DNA of 64,000 bases from Citrobacter sp. Res13-Sevr-PEB04-36 (GCF_015672735.1 NZ_JADABY010000007.1:124001-188000); one strand, 5' to 3'. Shown: positions 1 to 13,106, counted from the stretch's first letter. The notes: a model not told the origin generated them from the sequence alone. Numbers and translations: made by a program.

Positions 1-1136
1 TAGGCGAGCAGGTTCCGGCTGACGATAGCGTGAGCCATTTTTCTCAGCTCAAGGATCAGCAGCCGACAACGCTGTGCTATACGCCACCGTTATCCACTGA
101 TGACACAGCAGAAATTCTGTTTACCTCTGGCACCACCTCACGTCCCAAAGGGGTGGTCATTACCCACTATAACCTGCGTTTTGCCGGTTACTACTCCGCC
201 TGGCAGTGCGCCCTGCGCGACGACGACGTCTACCTGACGGTAATGCCCGCTTTCCATATCGACTGCCAGTGTACGGCAGCCATGGCGGCTTTTTCCGCAG
301 GCAGTACCTTTGTGCTGATAGAGAAATACAGCGCCCGGGCCTTCTGGGACCAGGTACGCAAATATCAGGCGACGGTGACGGAATGCATTCCGATGATGAT
401 CCGCACCCTGATGGTACAGCCCGCAAGCCCGACAGACAGGCAGCACAAGCTGCGCGAAGTGATGTTCTACCTCAATTTGTCGGTGCAGGAAAAAGACGAG
501 TTTATCGCGCGCTTTGGCGTCAGGCTGCTGACCTCCTACGGCATGACGGAAACCATCGTCGGTATTATTGGCGACCGCCCCGGTGACAAGCGTCGCTGGC
601 CTTCTATTGGCCGCGTGGGCTTTAGCTATGAAGCCGAAATTCGTGACGATCATAATCAGGTACTACCCGCCGGAGAGATTGGCGAAATCTGCATTAAAGG
701 CGTGCCGGGTAAAACGATATTTAAAGAGTACTATGCGCAACCGCAGGCCACTGCCAATGCGCTGGAGTCAGACGGCTGGCTGCATACCGGTGATTCCGGC
801 TACCGCGATGAAGACGGTTTTTTCTATTTCGTTGACCGGCGCTGCAACATGATTAAACGCGGTGGGGAAAATGTTTCCTGCGTCGAACTGGAAAATATTA
901 TCTCTGCTCACCCTAAAATTCAGGACATTGTCATCGTCGGTATTAAAGACGCTATCCGCGATGAGGCGATTAAAGCCTTTATTGTATTGAATGAGGGTGA
1001 AACATTAAGCGAAGCGGAATTCTTCAGTTTCTGCGAAAGCAATATGGCGAAATTTAAGGTTCCCTCATTTATGGAGATAAGAGCCGACCTGCCGCGTAAT
1101 TGTTCAGGAAAAATAATCAAAAAGAATCTGAAATAA
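1..1136 (+). CDS. caiC: Crotonobetaine/carnitine--CoA ligase, C-terminal part (5' cut by window)
   Basis: ATP-dependent ligase that puts CoA on carnitine or crotonobetaine in the anaerobic carnitine pathway. The open frame runs to the window edge (first full codon at 3), and about the last 377 residues of a protein of roughly 517 are visible. ANL-superfamily motifs appear in order: the phosphate-binding [17 protein letters not shown], the WLHTGD and [11 protein letters not shown] region, and the terminal NCSGKIIKK with the catalytic lysine. The GTG at 30 is internal, since the frame stays open upstream and the adenylation motif follows too closely for a real start. caiD follows 53 nt downstream on the same strand, as in the E. 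coli caiTABCDE operon. Confidence 0.95.
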   Translation, partial: GEQVPADDSVSHFSQLKDQQPTTLCYTPPLSTDDTAEILFTSGTTSRPKGVVITHYNLRFAGYYSAWQCALRDDDVYLTVMPAFHIDCQCTAAMAAFSAGSTFVLIEKYSARAFWDQVRKYQATVTECIPMMIRTLMVQPASPTDRQHKLREVMFYLNLSVQEKDEFIARFGVRLLTSYGMTETIVGIIGDRPGDKRRWPSIGRVGFSYEAEIRDDHNQVLPAGEIGEICIKGVPGKTIFKEYYAQPQATANALESDGWLHTGDSGYRDEDGFFYFVDRRCNMIKRGGENVSCVELENIISAHPKIQDIVIVGIKDAIRDEAIKAFIVLNEGETLSEAEFFSFCESNMAKFKVPSFMEIRADLPRNCSGKIIKKNLK

Positions 1137-1189
1137 ACCCACTGGCAGGAATTTCTCCTGCCGGTAAACCTATTTTTTGGAGATGAACT

Positions 1190-1975
1190 ATGAGTGAATC
1201 ATTACATCTGACCCGCAACGGCCCGATTCTGGAAATTACATTAGACAGGCCCAAAGCGAATGCCATTGACGCCAAAACCAGTTTTGCCATGGGCGAGGCT
1301 TTTCTTAATTTCCGTGATGACCCGGAATTACGTGTGGCGATCATCACCGGCGGCGGCGAAAAATTCTTTTCCGCAGGCTGGGACTTAAAAGCAGCGGCTG
1401 AAGGTGAAGCGCCGGATGCCGATTTTGGTCCAGGTGGTTTTGCCGGGTTAACCGAAATTTTCGACCTCGATAAACCGGTCATCGCCGCGGTAAACGGCTA
1501 TGCGTTTGGCGGTGGTTTTGAATTGGCGCTGGCGGCGGATTTTATCGTCTGTGCGGAAAACGCCAGCTTCGCGCTGCCGGAAGCCAAGCTCGGTATCGTG
1601 CCAGACAGCGGCGGTGTGCTGCGTCTGCCGAAGCTGCTGCCGCCTGCTATCGTCAACGAAATGGTGATGACCGGCAGACGAATGGGTGCCGAAGAAGCGC
1701 TGCGCTGGGGGATTGTGAACCGCGTCGTCAGCCAGGCTGAACTGATGGACAGCGCCCGCGAACTGGCGCAGCAGCTGGTGAATAGCGCTCCACTGGCTAT
1801 TGCCGCACTGAAAGAGATTTACCGCGCGACCAGCGAAATGCCGGTAGAAGAAGGCTACCGCTACATCCGCAGCGGCGTGCTGAAGCATTACCCATCCGTG
1901 TTGCACTCTGAAGATGCGCTTGAAGGGCCGCAGGCGTTTGCCGAAAAACGCGATCCGGTGTGGAAAGGACGTTAA
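1190..1975 (+). CDS. caiD: Crotonobetainyl-CoA hydratase
   Basis: Enoyl-CoA hydratase/isomerase (crotonase) family, 261 residues, the usual length. It interconverts crotonobetainyl-CoA and L-carnitinyl-CoA in the cytoplasm. Visible motifs are the oxyanion-hole segment SAGWDL (61-66), the second oxyanion loop [13 protein letters not shown] (101-113) and the catalytic glutamate in PEAKLG (130-135). The ATG at 1190 is preceded by TTGGAG. It lies between caiC and caiE on the same strand. Assignment rests on near-identity to remembered E. coli CaiD and on operon position. Confidence 0.96.
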   Translation: MSESLHLTRNGPILEITLDRPKANAIDAKTSFAMGEAFLNFRDDPELRVAIITGGGEKFFSAGWDLKAAAEGEAPDADFGPGGFAGLTEIFDLDKPVIAAVNGYAFGGGFELALAADFIVCAENASFALPEAKLGIVPDSGGVLRLPKLLPPAIVNEMVMTGRRMGAEEALRWGIVNRVVSQAELMDSARELAQQLVNSAPLAIAALKEIYRATSEMPVEEGYRYIRSGVLKHYPSVLHSEDALEGPQAFAEKRDPVWKGR

Positions 1976-1981
1976 TGTGCT

Positions 1982-2049
1982 GATGCCGGATGGCGCTTTG
2001 CTTATCCGGCCTACAAAAAATGCACACTCGTAGGCCGCGTTATCCGGCA
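1982..2049. repeat. REP pair (BIME) between caiD and caiE
   Basis: Two facing REP units, GCCGGATGGCGCTTTGCTTA followed by TCCGGCCTAC, then the inverse GTAGGCCGCGTTATCCGGC. It sits inside the cai operon, so it would be part of the polycistronic mRNA and may stabilise the upstream part or attenuate expression of caiE. That role is inferred from REP elements in general. Confidence 0.85.
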
Positions 2050-2068
2050 AAAACAACTGAGGAATATC

Positions 2069-2665
2069 GTGAGTTATTATGCGTTTGAAGGTCTGATCCC
2101 GGTGGTACATCCAGAGGCTTATGTCCACCCCAGTGCAGTGCTGATTGGCGATGTCATTGTGGGTGCCGGGGTTTATATTGGTCCGCACGCATCATTGCGC
2201 GGCGACTATGGCCGCCTGATCCTTGAAGCGGGATCTAATCTTCAGGATGGCTGCATCATGCACGGCTACTGCGACACCGACACCATCGTGCATGAGAATG
2301 GACACATCGGACACGGCGCAATCTTGCATGGCTGCATAATTGGCCGCGATGCGCTGGTTGGCATGAACAGCGTCATTATGGACGGCGCGATCATTGGCGA
2401 AGAGAGCATTGTCGCCGCCATGAGTTTTGTTAAAGCCGGATTTATCGGTGAGGCGAGGCAGATGCTGGTCGGTTCACCCGCCCGCATACTGCGTGAAGTG
2501 ACAGACCAGGAGATGCACTGGAAGCGGCTGAATACCAAAGAGTATCAGGACCTCGCGGTCCGTTATCGGATAGGATTACACGAAACACAGCCGTTAACGC
2601 TGGTTGATAAAAATCGCCCACGGTTGAAGGGTACGACGGATGTGAAGCCAAAATCAGCACAGTAA
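2069..2665 (+). CDS. caiE: Carnitine operon protein CaiE, hexapeptide-repeat family
   Basis: 198 residues with left-handed beta-helix hexapeptide repeats over roughly residues 15-140 (for example [13 protein letters not shown]-like turns, [25 protein letters not shown]), related to gamma-class carbonic anhydrases and PaaY. Several histidines (HGYCD, HIGHGA) could bind metal. Its biochemical role is uncertain; in E. coli, overproduction of CaiE stimulates CaiB and CaiD activities. The start is GTG at 2069, preceded by CTGAGGA, giving the family's usual N-terminus MSYYAFEGL. It is last in the cai operon, after a REP pair. Confidence 0.94.
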   Translation: MSYYAFEGLIPVVHPEAYVHPSAVLIGDVIVGAGVYIGPHASLRGDYGRLILEAGSNLQDGCIMHGYCDTDTIVHENGHIGHGAILHGCIIGRDALVGMNSVIMDGAIIGEESIVAAMSFVKAGFIGEARQMLVGSPARILREVTDQEMHWKRLNTKEYQDLAVRYRIGLHETQPLTLVDKNRPRLKGTTDVKPKSAQ

Positions 2666-2668
2666 TTG

Positions 2669-2701
2669 ATGCCGGATGCGCTCACGCTTATCCGGCCTAC
2701 G
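2669..2701. repeat. Single REP unit after caiE
   Basis: GCCGGATGCG, a CTCA loop and CGCTTATCCGGC form an imperfect palindrome typical of REP. It lies between the 3' end of caiE and the 3' end of caiF, which converge here. Confidence 0.8.
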
Positions 2702-2741
2702 ATTCAATCACCGTTTATGCCGCCATCAGGCAAACTGACAA

Positions 2742-3137
2742 TTAGCGACGCATACTCTTGGAGAGCATCATCTGCCATTTCTGCTCGCGATTGAGTTCTG
2801 TTGGGGGAACTGCAGACAGTCGCGGCGTTTTCGCCACGCTCACCTTTTTTTCCTGCAAATTGTGATTCAATCGGCGGTAGAGATGAGAATCAATGCTGAT
2901 GACTTTCACCAGACGCTGGCACTGACAGCCCCGACCTGCAATCTGATTAGGAATCATCTTAACTTCACAAACAATTTCTCCCACTTCTGACAGAATATAG
3001 GAGAGCGTATTAATCGCTTTGCTGTGTTCAATATCAAAATGGCGGGAAATTTCCTTTGCCGTGACCCAACGATCTTCAGCCATGATCCAGTCAGCAATTA
3101 ACAAATAAAGCGGTCTTTCAACATATTTTTCACACAT
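2742..3137 (-). CDS. caiF: Carnitine metabolism transcriptional activator CaiF
   Basis: Small DNA-binding activator of the divergent cai and fix operons in response to carnitine and anaerobiosis. It is 131 residues from the ATG at 3137. A GTG two codons upstream (3143) is in frame, but the ATG gives the family N-terminus MCE-YVE-PLYLLIA. An N-terminal winged helix-turn-helix-like segment (TAKEISRHFDIEHSKAINTL) and the conserved tail TELNREQKWQMMLSKSMRR are visible. The cysteine-containing GRGCQCQRLVKV is also conserved. The gene converges with caiE. Confidence 0.94.
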   Translation of the reverse strand: MCEKYVERPLYLLIADWIMAEDRWVTAKEISRHFDIEHSKAINTLSYILSEVGEIVCEVKMIPNQIAGRGCQCQRLVKVISIDSHLYRRLNHNLQEKKVSVAKTPRLSAVPPTELNREQKWQMMLSKSMRR

Positions 3138-3412
3138 AAGCACACCATTTCACAAATTAAAAATCTGGCTACGGCCTGTCTGGATAAATAAAAACAAAGC
3201 CCTATTAAAATTGTGTATATGAGAGATAGTATGCGACTTGAATGTTGATTAGTGTGAGCAACATCGTGCTTATTACATTGAAAATGTGGTTATGAAACCG
3301 CATTTAGTCAGGACTGGTCTTACAAGATATAAAAAAAGGGTTTCTTTACAGAAACCCTTACGAATTATATTGCAGACTCGGTTAGCGCAAATATTACCGA
3401 ACCTGCAGTTTA
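3138..3412. other. caiF promoter region and carB 3' flank, no gene
   Basis: This stretch holds the AT-rich upstream region of caiF (minus strand) and, at 3331-3360, the carB terminator. I see no open frame with coding character. CRP- or FNR-type control of caiF is known in E. coli; I did not pick out a convincing site here. Confidence 0.6.
3331..3360 (-). terminator. Intrinsic terminator of carAB
   Basis: Read on the minus strand, AAGGGTTTCT pairs with AGAAACCCTT around a 4-nt loop (3336-3359), followed by seven T. It lies about 50 nt after the carB stop. Confidence 0.9.
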
Positions 3413-6637
<3,225 letters not shown>

Positions 6638-6655
6638 GGCTCTTTTAACTCCTGA

Positions 6656-7804
6656 TTATTTCGCGGACTGACGGTATTGCTCAATAAGCTCGATAAAGTG
6701 GTCGAACAGCGGCGCAGCATCATGCGGCCCCGGGCTCGCTTCAGGGTGCCCCTGGAAGCTAAACGCCGGTTTATCGGTGCGGTGGATACCCTGCAGGGTG
6801 CCATCGAACAGTGATTTGTGCGTGACGCGCAAGGTCGCAGGCATCGAGGCTTCATCCACCGCAAAACCGTGGTTCTGCGCGGTAATCATCACGGTATTGT
6901 TATCAATATCTTTTACCGGGTGGTTGCCGCCGTGGTGGCCAAACTTCATCTTAATGGTCTTCGCACCGCTCGCCAGCGCCAGTAACTGATGGCCGAGGCA
7001 GATGCCAAATACCGGAATATCGGTTTCGAGGAATGTCTGAATTGCAGCAATCGCGTAATCACACGGTGCCGGGTCGCCAGGACCGTTGGACAGGAAGATA
7101 CCGTCCGGATTCATCTTCAATACGTCTTCTGCGGAGGTCTGTGCCGGCACAACCGTCAGGCGGCAGCCGCGGTCCACCAACATACGCAGGATGTTACGTT
7201 TTGCGCCGAAATCGTAGGCAACCACGTGGAACGGGAGCTCATCGGCAGATTTCGCTTCCGGCAGCTCATCAGCCAGCGTCCAGCTACCTTGCGTCCAGCC
7301 ATACGGCTCCGCCGTGGTGACTTCTTTCGCCAGATCCATGCCGTTCAGCCCCGGGAAGGCTTTCGCTTTTTCCAGCGCTAGCTGTGCATCCAGGTTATCC
7401 CCTGCGATGATGCAGCCGTTCTGAGCGCCTTTCTCGCGCAGCAGACGGGTCAACTTACGGGTATCGATATCGGCAATCGCCACGATGTTATGGCGCTTCA
7501 GGTAAGAAGAGAGGTCTTCAGTATTGCGGTAGTTGCTGGCAATCAGCGGCAGGTCGCGGATGACCAGGCCTTGCGCATGTACCTGAGAAGATTCTGCATC
7601 GGCTTCATTGGTGCCGACATTGCCGATATGAGGATAAGTAAGGGTGACGATTTGGCGGGAATAGGAAGGATCAGTGAGGATTTCTTGATAACCGGTCATT
7701 GAAGTATTGAAAACGACTTCCCCAACCGCCGAACCTGTTGCCCCGATGGCCCGACCGTGAAACTGGGTTCCGTCTTCCAGAACCAATAGCGCTGACTTAA
7801 TCAA
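6656..7804 (-). CDS. carA: Carbamoyl-phosphate synthase small subunit (UUG start)
   Basis: Glutamine amidotransferase subunit that hydrolyses glutamine and passes ammonia to CarB. It is 382 residues with the class I GATase motifs [12 protein letters not shown] (nucleophile Cys) and [12 protein letters not shown] (His/Glu). The start chosen is TTG at 7802-7804, because a strong GGAGGG lies just upstream and it gives the known N-terminus [11 protein letters not shown]. An ATG nine codons further upstream (7831) lacks this support. E. coli carA also starts with UUG. The gene is first in carAB. Confidence 0.96.
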   Translation of the reverse strand: MIKSALLVLEDGTQFHGRAIGATGSAVGEVVFNTSMTGYQEILTDPSYSRQIVTLTYPHIGNVGTNEADAESSQVHAQGLVIRDLPLIASNYRNTEDLSSYLKRHNIVAIADIDTRKLTRLLREKGAQNGCIIAGDNLDAQLALEKAKAFPGLNGMDLAKEVTTAEPYGWTQGSWTLADELPEAKSADELPFHVVAYDFGAKRNILRMLVDRGCRLTVVPAQTSAEDVLKMNPDGIFLSNGPGDPAPCDYAIAAIQTFLETDIPVFGICLGHQLLALASGAKTIKMKFGHHGGNHPVKDIDNNTVMITAQNHGFAVDEASMPATLRVTHKSLFDGTLQGIHRTDKPAFSFQGHPEASPGPHDAAPLFDHFIELIEQYRQSAK

Positions 7805-7834
7805 AACACCCTCCAGAGAATATTCACTCACTTT

Positions 7835-7877
7835 ATTTGCATATTAATTCATTCAACCACTATGAATCAATGCAAAT
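7835..7877. promoter_or_regulatory. Tandem ARG boxes (ArgR operator) of carAB
   Basis: Two ARG-box-like palindromes: TTGCATATTAATTCA (around 7837-7851) and ATGAATCAATGCAAAT (around 7862-7877). Both approach the TGAAT-4-ATTCA consensus, and their spacing suits hexameric ArgR. They lie just upstream of the carA leader, at the position of the arginine-regulated P2 promoter in E. coli. Confidence 0.65.
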
Positions 7878-8024
7878 TTGCTTACCTATGGATTTCTGGC
7901 AAACGGCGGCATTCTAGAGACAGCCCGGATAAAAGTCTACCCAAAAGGGCAATTTTTATTATTATTTTACGCCACTGGGATGAATCATTCGATTTAACAG
8001 GCAAAAAGATCAGCTAAGTTGTGG

Positions 8025-8040
8025 TAGAAAACGCTTGCGG
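8025..8040. promoter_or_regulatory. PurR-like operator upstream of carA
   Basis: AGAAAACGCTTGCGG matches about 11 of 16 positions of the PurR palindrome ACGCAAACGTTTGCGT, including the central CG and one full half-site. E. coli carAB is known to be repressed by PurR, which supports the reading. Confidence 0.55.
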
Positions 8041-8081
8041 AAGACAAAGAATGTAAAAGATGGTCATCGCGATAAAGAAAG

Positions 8082-8097
8082 TGGACCATTTGGTCAA
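8082..8097. promoter_or_regulatory. RutR-like operator upstream of carA
   Basis: TGGACCATTTGGTCAA is a near-perfect palindrome (TGGACCA, 2 nt, TGGTCAA) matching the known RutR recognition pattern TTGACCA-NN-TGGTCAA. RutR, the uracil/thymine sensor, activates carAB in E. coli from the distal part of this region. Confidence 0.75.
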
Positions 8098-8173
8098 AAT
8101 TCGCATAAAATCAACAAAAATACAGAGGAAAATAGGTAAAAACATGAATTTAAAACAAAACAAAGAACAATCA

Positions 8174-8206
8174 GGTTAAAATAAAAGGGCAATAAAATAT
8201 TGCCCT
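8174..8206 (-). terminator. Intrinsic terminator after dapB
   Basis: AGGGCAATA (8186-8194), a 3-nt AAA loop and TATTGCCCT (8198-8206) form a perfect 9-bp stem. On the minus strand it is followed by TTTTATTTTAA. It lies about 50 nt after the dapB stop and separates dapB from the carAB promoter. Confidence 0.85.
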
Positions 8207-8259
8207 ATGTAATCAATAAATTATGATTACAACGACCACATCACGAAGGGTAAAAAAAC

Positions 8260-9096
<837 letters not shown>

Positions 9097-9214
9097 TTAA
9101 TTTTACGTGAATCGTTTTCAGAGTAACCAGCGTATCGCTACGCCGCCAGCCGAAAACGTCGATAATTAGAATTTAATGATAAACAGGCGGAGATATCAGT
9201 AAAAGGCATGACGA

Positions 9215-10222
9215 TCAGCTAAAACCACATGATTCTCTGACCACCAGCGCAGGCGGCAGAATAATGCGTTTCGGTGGTTCGTCATTTCCTTGAATGCGAC
9301 TATAAAGTAGCTCCCCCGCCTTGCGACCTATCTCTTTTGCGGCCACCGACACGGTGGTAAGCGCAGGCTGAACCAACGCAGCTTCGGTGATGTCATCGAA
9401 CCCCACCAACGCAAAATCACGTCCAGGCTCACGCCCCATTTTGCGTAGCGCCTGCATGACCCCAAGCGCTACGATATCCTGATAACATACGGCGGCGGTA
9501 ATTTGCGGATGGCGCAGAAGGAGAGACTCCGCCGCTTTTGCGCCGTCAATTTGGCTGGCCTGCGTCGCCACGATCCATTCCGGATTCGGTGATATTCCCT
9601 GCTCCAGCAATGTGCTGGTGAAGCCACCAATACGCTGTGCCCGACTCCCTGAACTGGGGCTACCACCAATAAACGCAATATTCTTGTGCCCCATTTTGAC
9701 TAAATGGGTGGTCGCCATTTGCGTACCGAGAAAGTTATCGGTTCCCACAAAATCAAAATCAGGATCGCTAAGAGGACGGACCACCATGATGGCGGGAATG
9801 TTGCGCCTTTTCAGCGCTTCAAAAAAGGAGGTCGGCGTTTCCCTCGCGGCGCACAACACCATGCCACAAGCATTATTACGCATCAGCGAATCAACAAATT
9901 TTTGCTGCCGTTCTCCTGACTCTTCGCTATTTGCCAGAAACAACAGCAGGTCATGCCGTTCCATCTCGTGGCTTAGCCCTGCCGTCATCTCGCCGTAAAA
10001 AGGGTTAGTGATATCGTGTAACAACAATCCGACCTGATTACTACTCCGGTTACGCAGATTAGCAGCGGTTTGATTGTAAACGTAGCCCGCATCGTCCAGT
10101 GCTTTTAGCACACGGTCGCGTGTAGCCTGAGATATTCTCCCCCGGTTACGCAATACCATTGAAACGGTCGCCGTGGAGACTCCCGCGCGTTCAGCGACCT
10201 GCGCCAACGTGACTGTTGTCAT
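9215..10222 (-). CDS. LacI/GalR-family repressor of the sugar island (MalI-like)
   Basis: 335 residues. An N-terminal LacI helix-turn-helix (VTLAQVAERAGVSTATVSMVL, residues 4-24) and hinge helix (NQTAANLRN, near 51-59) precede a periplasmic-binding-protein-like effector domain starting VGLLLHDITNPFYGEMTAGL. The closest resemblance I recall is MalI. The ATG at 10222 is preceded by AGGAGAAG. The gene is divergent from the isomerase/PTS operon. Palindromes of the form GGTTAATCG-(N)-AACC/AATC in the shared 189-nt gap and again ahead of the cupin operon are its probable operators. The inducer is unknown but probably a sugar phosphate or the sugar itself. Confidence 0.93.
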   Translation of the reverse strand: MTTVTLAQVAERAGVSTATVSMVLRNRGRISQATRDRVLKALDDAGYVYNQTAANLRNRSSNQVGLLLHDITNPFYGEMTAGLSHEMERHDLLLFLANSEESGERQQKFVDSLMRNNACGMVLCAARETPTSFFEALKRRNIPAIMVVRPLSDPDFDFVGTDNFLGTQMATTHLVKMGHKNIAFIGGSPSSGSRAQRIGGFTSTLLEQGISPNPEWIVATQASQIDGAKAAESLLLRHPQITAAVCYQDIVALGVMQALRKMGREPGRDFALVGFDDITEAALVQPALTTVSVAAKEIGRKAGELLYSRIQGNDEPPKRIILPPALVVRESCGFS

Positions 10223-10246
10223 GACTTCTCCTGGTTTTTGATCTCG

Positions 10247-10262
10247 GGTTAATCGAATAACC
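10247..10262. promoter_or_regulatory. Operator O1 for the LacI-family regulator
   Basis: GGTTAATCGAATAACC, an imperfect palindrome 24 nt upstream of the repressor start codon, fitting autoregulation. It shares the GGTTAATCG half-site with O2 (10337) and O3 (10369) and with the site at 16174. The sites are directly visible; their assignment to this repressor is inferred. Confidence 0.7.
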
Positions 10263-10281
10263 TAAATCTTGTCTTTTTACG

Positions 10282-10297
10282 TGTGATTCACATCACG
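10282..10297. promoter_or_regulatory. CRP-like site in the divergent promoter region
   Basis: TGTGATTCACATCACG matches the CRP consensus TGTGA-6-TCACA in 9 of 10 defined bases. Placed between the repressor and the isomerase/PTS operon, it suggests carbon-catabolite control of one or both. Confidence 0.75.
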
Positions 10298-10336
10298 CGA
10301 ACGTGCTTTTCACCGCACTGGATTCTGAATATGGCG

Positions 10337-10353
10337 GGTTAATCGCGTTAACC
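10337..10353. promoter_or_regulatory. Operator O2 for the LacI-family regulator
   Basis: GGTTAATCGCGTTAACC is a full palindrome apart from the odd central base. Its centre lies about 32 nt upstream of the O3 centre and 91 nt from O1, so looping or co-operative binding is possible. Confidence 0.75.
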
Positions 10354-10368
10354 ACACTATGAAAATAA

Positions 10369-10384
10369 GGTTAATCGATTAATC
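10369..10384. promoter_or_regulatory. Operator O3 for the LacI-family regulator
   Basis: GGTTAATCGATTAATC lies 27 nt upstream of the GTG start of the isomerase-fusion gene, the place where a repressor would block transcription. Its exact reverse complement recurs at 16174-16189 ahead of the cupin isomerase operon. Confidence 0.8.
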
Positions 10385-10411
10385 TTAAATAAGCCAACAC
10401 GGAGACAGAAA

Positions 10412-12157
10412 GTGCGTACAACCTATAATAAATTCCCTGAGGTTAACGTTCAGGGCTATGACAATCACGCCTGGCAGGGTTGGGCGTCGATCCATTCAAT
10501 GCTTAACACCAGGGTTTCTACTGCGGCCAAAACCGTATTGATAGTGGATTGCTATCCAGGCGTACGGCTTGATGAGCTGGAGCAACAGCTCGTCACGACG
10601 TTAGATACTGCCCTGGTACTGAACATTGAATCTGCCCGCAGAGATGAGCAAGCTCTGCATGATTTACTGGCGCGCAACCTTACCGACGATCGCGTCTTTG
10701 GCGTCCTCTCCTGCCATCATCTGGATGAGTTTTTTGACAGCGACAAGCTCAGTCAACTCCGGCAACAGATTGATGCCGTCCCCGAAGGGTTGGTCGTCGT
10801 ATATGGATCCGGCGCAGCGCTGGCACACCCCGGTGACGTGCTGGTTTATGCTGACCTTCCCCGCTGGGAAATTCAACAACGCATGCGCCATGACGGGCTG
10901 GGTAACTGGGGGGCAGAAAACCAGGATGAAGATATTCTTCGTCGTTACAAACGCGCTTTCTTCATTGAGTGGCGGGTATTCGACAGGCACAAAACGCCGT
11001 TACTCAAACGCGCTGATTATTTGCTTGATACCACGGTAGAAAATAACCCTGCGATGGTCAGCGGCGACGCGCTACGCGCCGGTCTGCAACAAACCACCGA
11101 ACAACCGTTTCGCGTTGCCCCTTTCTTTGACCCAGGCGTCTGGGGCGGGCAATGGATGAAACAACAATTCGATCTCGATCCCTCAGCCCCCAATTACGCG
11201 TGGTGTTTTGATTGCGTGCCCGAGGAAAACAGCCTGTTACTGCGTTTTGGCAACGTGCGGATCGAGATCCCCTCTCAGGATCTGGTGCTGACCTTTCCCC
11301 GCCCACTGCTGGGCGAAAAAGTTCATGCGCGCTTTGGCGCGGAATTCCCGATCCGTTTTGACTTCCTCGACACTATTGGCGGCCAGAATTTGAGTTTTCA
11401 GGTTCATCCGCTCACTGAGTACATACAGCAACAGTTTGGTATGCACTATACCCAGGATGAGAGCTATTACATTCTCGAAGCCGAGCCGGACGCCGTGGTG
11501 TATCTCGGCACCAAAACCGGGATTGCACCGCAGGATATGCTCGACGATTTACGAGCTGCGGGTCGTGGCGAAAAAACGTTTGATGATGAGCGATTCGTGA
11601 ATCAGATCCCTGCACATAAACACGACCACTTTCTGATCCCTGCAGGAACCGTGCACTGCTCAGGTGCGGGAACCATGGTCCTTGAGATCAGCGCAACACC
11701 GTATATCTTCACCTTCAAGCTGTGGGATTGGGGACGTTTAGGGTTAGACGGCTTGCCGCGTCCGGTCCATCTGGAACACGGTCAACAGGTGATCGACTGG
11801 CAGCGTGATACCCAATGGGTACACGATAACCTGGTCAACCGTATTGAACCCATCGCTGAAGGAGAAGGCTGGCGGGAAGAAAGAACCGGGATGCACGAGC
11901 GCGAGTTTATCGAAACGCGTCGCCATTGGTTTACGGCATCGGTAACTCACCATACCCATGGCGGCGTGAACGTCCTGAACCTGGTCGAAGGTACACAAGC
12001 CGTTGTCGAAAGCCCGAGCGGTGCGTTTCCCCCGTTTGTCGTCAACTATGCAGAGACCTTTATCATCCCAGCTGCCGTTGGAGAATATCGTATTTCACCG
12101 TTTGGTAAAGGCGTCGGTCAACAGCTCGCCACGATAAAAGCCTGGGTGAGAGGATAA
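10412..12157 (+). CDS. Class I phosphomannose-isomerase-like protein with N-terminal nucleoside-kinase-like domain
   Basis: 581 residues; GTG start preceded by GGAGACAGA. The C-terminal half (about 235-581) has the type I mannose-6-phosphate isomerase pattern: GGQNLSFQVHP with the Gln and His zinc ligands, the DESYYIL glutamate, HDHFLIPAGTVHCSG with a further His ligand, and an aromatic-rich strand FTFKLWDWGR. The N-terminal ~210 residues resemble P-loop uridine-kinase/phosphotransferase folds (VLIVDCYPG near 44-52, LVYADLPRWEIQQRMRHD, DEDILRRYKRAFFIEWRV). The Walker A lysine is not evident, so that domain may be regulatory. It is first in an operon with PTS genes and probably isomerises the imported sugar phosphate. 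Substrate unknown. Confidence 0.85.
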   Translation: MRTTYNKFPEVNVQGYDNHAWQGWASIHSMLNTRVSTAAKTVLIVDCYPGVRLDELEQQLVTTLDTALVLNIESARRDEQALHDLLARNLTDDRVFGVLSCHHLDEFFDSDKLSQLRQQIDAVPEGLVVVYGSGAALAHPGDVLVYADLPRWEIQQRMRHDGLGNWGAENQDEDILRRYKRAFFIEWRVFDRHKTPLLKRADYLLDTTVENNPAMVSGDALRAGLQQTTEQPFRVAPFFDPGVWGGQWMKQQFDLDPSAPNYAWCFDCVPEENSLLLRFGNVRIEIPSQDLVLTFPRPLLGEKVHARFGAEFPIRFDFLDTIGGQNLSFQVHPLTEYIQQQFGMHYTQDESYYILEAEPDAVVYLGTKTGIAPQDMLDDLRAAGRGEKTFDDERFVNQIPAHKHDHFLIPAGTVHCSGAGTMVLEISATPYIFTFKLWDWGRLGLDGLPRPVHLEHGQQVIDWQRDTQWVHDNLVNRIEPIAEGEGWREERTGMHEREFIETRRHWFTASVTHHTHGGVNVLNLVEGTQAVVESPSGAFPPFVVNYAETFIIPAAVGEYRISPFGKGVGQQLATIKAWVRG

Positions 12158-12161
12158 GCGC

Positions 12162-12590
12162 ATGATCAACATTATTGTTGCCACCCATGGCCCCCTGGCA
12201 GAAGCGCTTCTCGCCAGTGGCCGTATGGTTTACGGAGAATTACCGCATGTTTACCCCGTAATACTAAGCGAACAAGCGGGTATCGAAGGATTTAAACAGA
12301 CGTTCTCTCAGGTTCTCGCGAGTGCCGGGAAAAACGCTGACGGTGTGCTGGTCCTGTGCGACATGCAAAGCGGCACACCGTGGAATGTCGCCTGCCATCA
12401 TGCGTTTTCTTCACAAACCGTTCCTCCCGTGGCCGTAGTGGCAGGGGTCAATTTCCCGATGTTGCTGCAAAGCGAAGAGATATGCCATTTAACAGATGTT
12501 CACGCTGCAGCCGACGAGCTACTGGCGCTGACGCTACCCACACTGATTAAAGCCGCCCCGGTTTTATCCGTTCAGTCCGATGATTTTTAA
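12162..12590 (+). CDS. PTS mannose-family EIIA component
   Basis: 142 residues with the ManX-type EIIA fold start MINIIVATHGPLAEALL. His9 in the ATHG motif is the expected phosphorylation site receiving phosphate from HPr. A second family block, LVLCDMQSGTPWNVA, follows near residues 65-80. It begins 4 nt after the isomerase stop and is translated from an AGAGGATAA site overlapping that stop. It is a separate polypeptide, unlike E. coli ManX where EIIA and EIIB are fused. Confidence 0.94.
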   Translation: MINIIVATHGPLAEALLASGRMVYGELPHVYPVILSEQAGIEGFKQTFSQVLASAGKNADGVLVLCDMQSGTPWNVACHHAFSSQTVPPVAVVAGVNFPMLLQSEEICHLTDVHAAADELLALTLPTLIKAAPVLSVQSDDF

Positions 12591-12601
12591 AGGAAACCAC
12601 T

Positions 12602-13096
12602 ATGAGTATTTCTTTTGTACGTATCGATGACCGCGTAATCCATGGGCAGCTCGTGACACGTTGGGCCAAAGAGCTGCCCTGTGACGGCATTGTCGCCATT
12701 GACGATGCCGTCGCGGCCGACCCTCTGCTCTCTTCGGTGATGAAGGGTGCCGTTCAGGACACCAAAGTTTGGTTGTTTGATACGGCCACCGCGATCGAAA
12801 AGCTGCCAAAAGTTATTGCCAGCGAGAAACGTTATTTCGTCATTGGCAAATCCCCCATTACGCTCAAACGCATTGAAGAAGCAGGTATTAGCCTGAAAAA
12901 TGCCAACGGCAAGATTAATGTGGGTCCGATGAGCGCTCGTGCTGATACCACTACCATCGGTCCGAATCAGTCGGTCAATGGGGATGAAATTGCCGCTTTT
13001 GACTGGCTGACGCAGCATGGACACCTGGTTGAGTTTCGCCTGGTTCCTGATGCCAGTTGCTACAGCTGGCAGGACGCACGTCAGAAACTGAAATAA
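12602..13096 (+). CDS. PTS mannose/fructose/sorbose-family EIIB component
   Basis: 164 residues. The motif VRIDDRVIHGQLVTRW places the phospho-accepting His at 14, in the standard EIIB(Man/Sor) position. It transfers phosphate from EIIA to the sugar entering through EIIC/EIID. A clear AAAGGA precedes the ATG 11 nt after the EIIA gene. Confidence 0.95.
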   Translation: MSISFVRIDDRVIHGQLVTRWAKELPCDGIVAIDDAVAADPLLSSVMKGAVQDTKVWLFDTATAIEKLPKVIASEKRYFVIGKSPITLKRIEEAGISLKNANGKINVGPMSARADTTTIGPNQSVNGDEIAAFDWLTQHGHLVEFRLVPDASCYSWQDARQKLK

Positions 13097-13106
13097 GGAG
13101 CGCACG

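Larger units (their letters stand above)
7805..8173 (-). promoter_or_regulatory. carAB control region
   Basis: Long non-coding leader and promoter region upstream of carA. It contains two ARG-box-like sequences near the downstream end, a PurR-like sequence and a RutR-like palindrome further up, listed separately. In E. coli two tandem promoters here answer to pyrimidines, purines and arginine through RutR, PurR, IHF, PepA and ArgR. The same arrangement of sites is inferred. I did not assign exact -35 and -10 boxes. Confidence 0.75.

Noticed and set aside
1117-2188. Two minus-strand frames opposite caiD
   Set aside because: Both lack start signals and lie entirely opposite the well-supported caiD frame.
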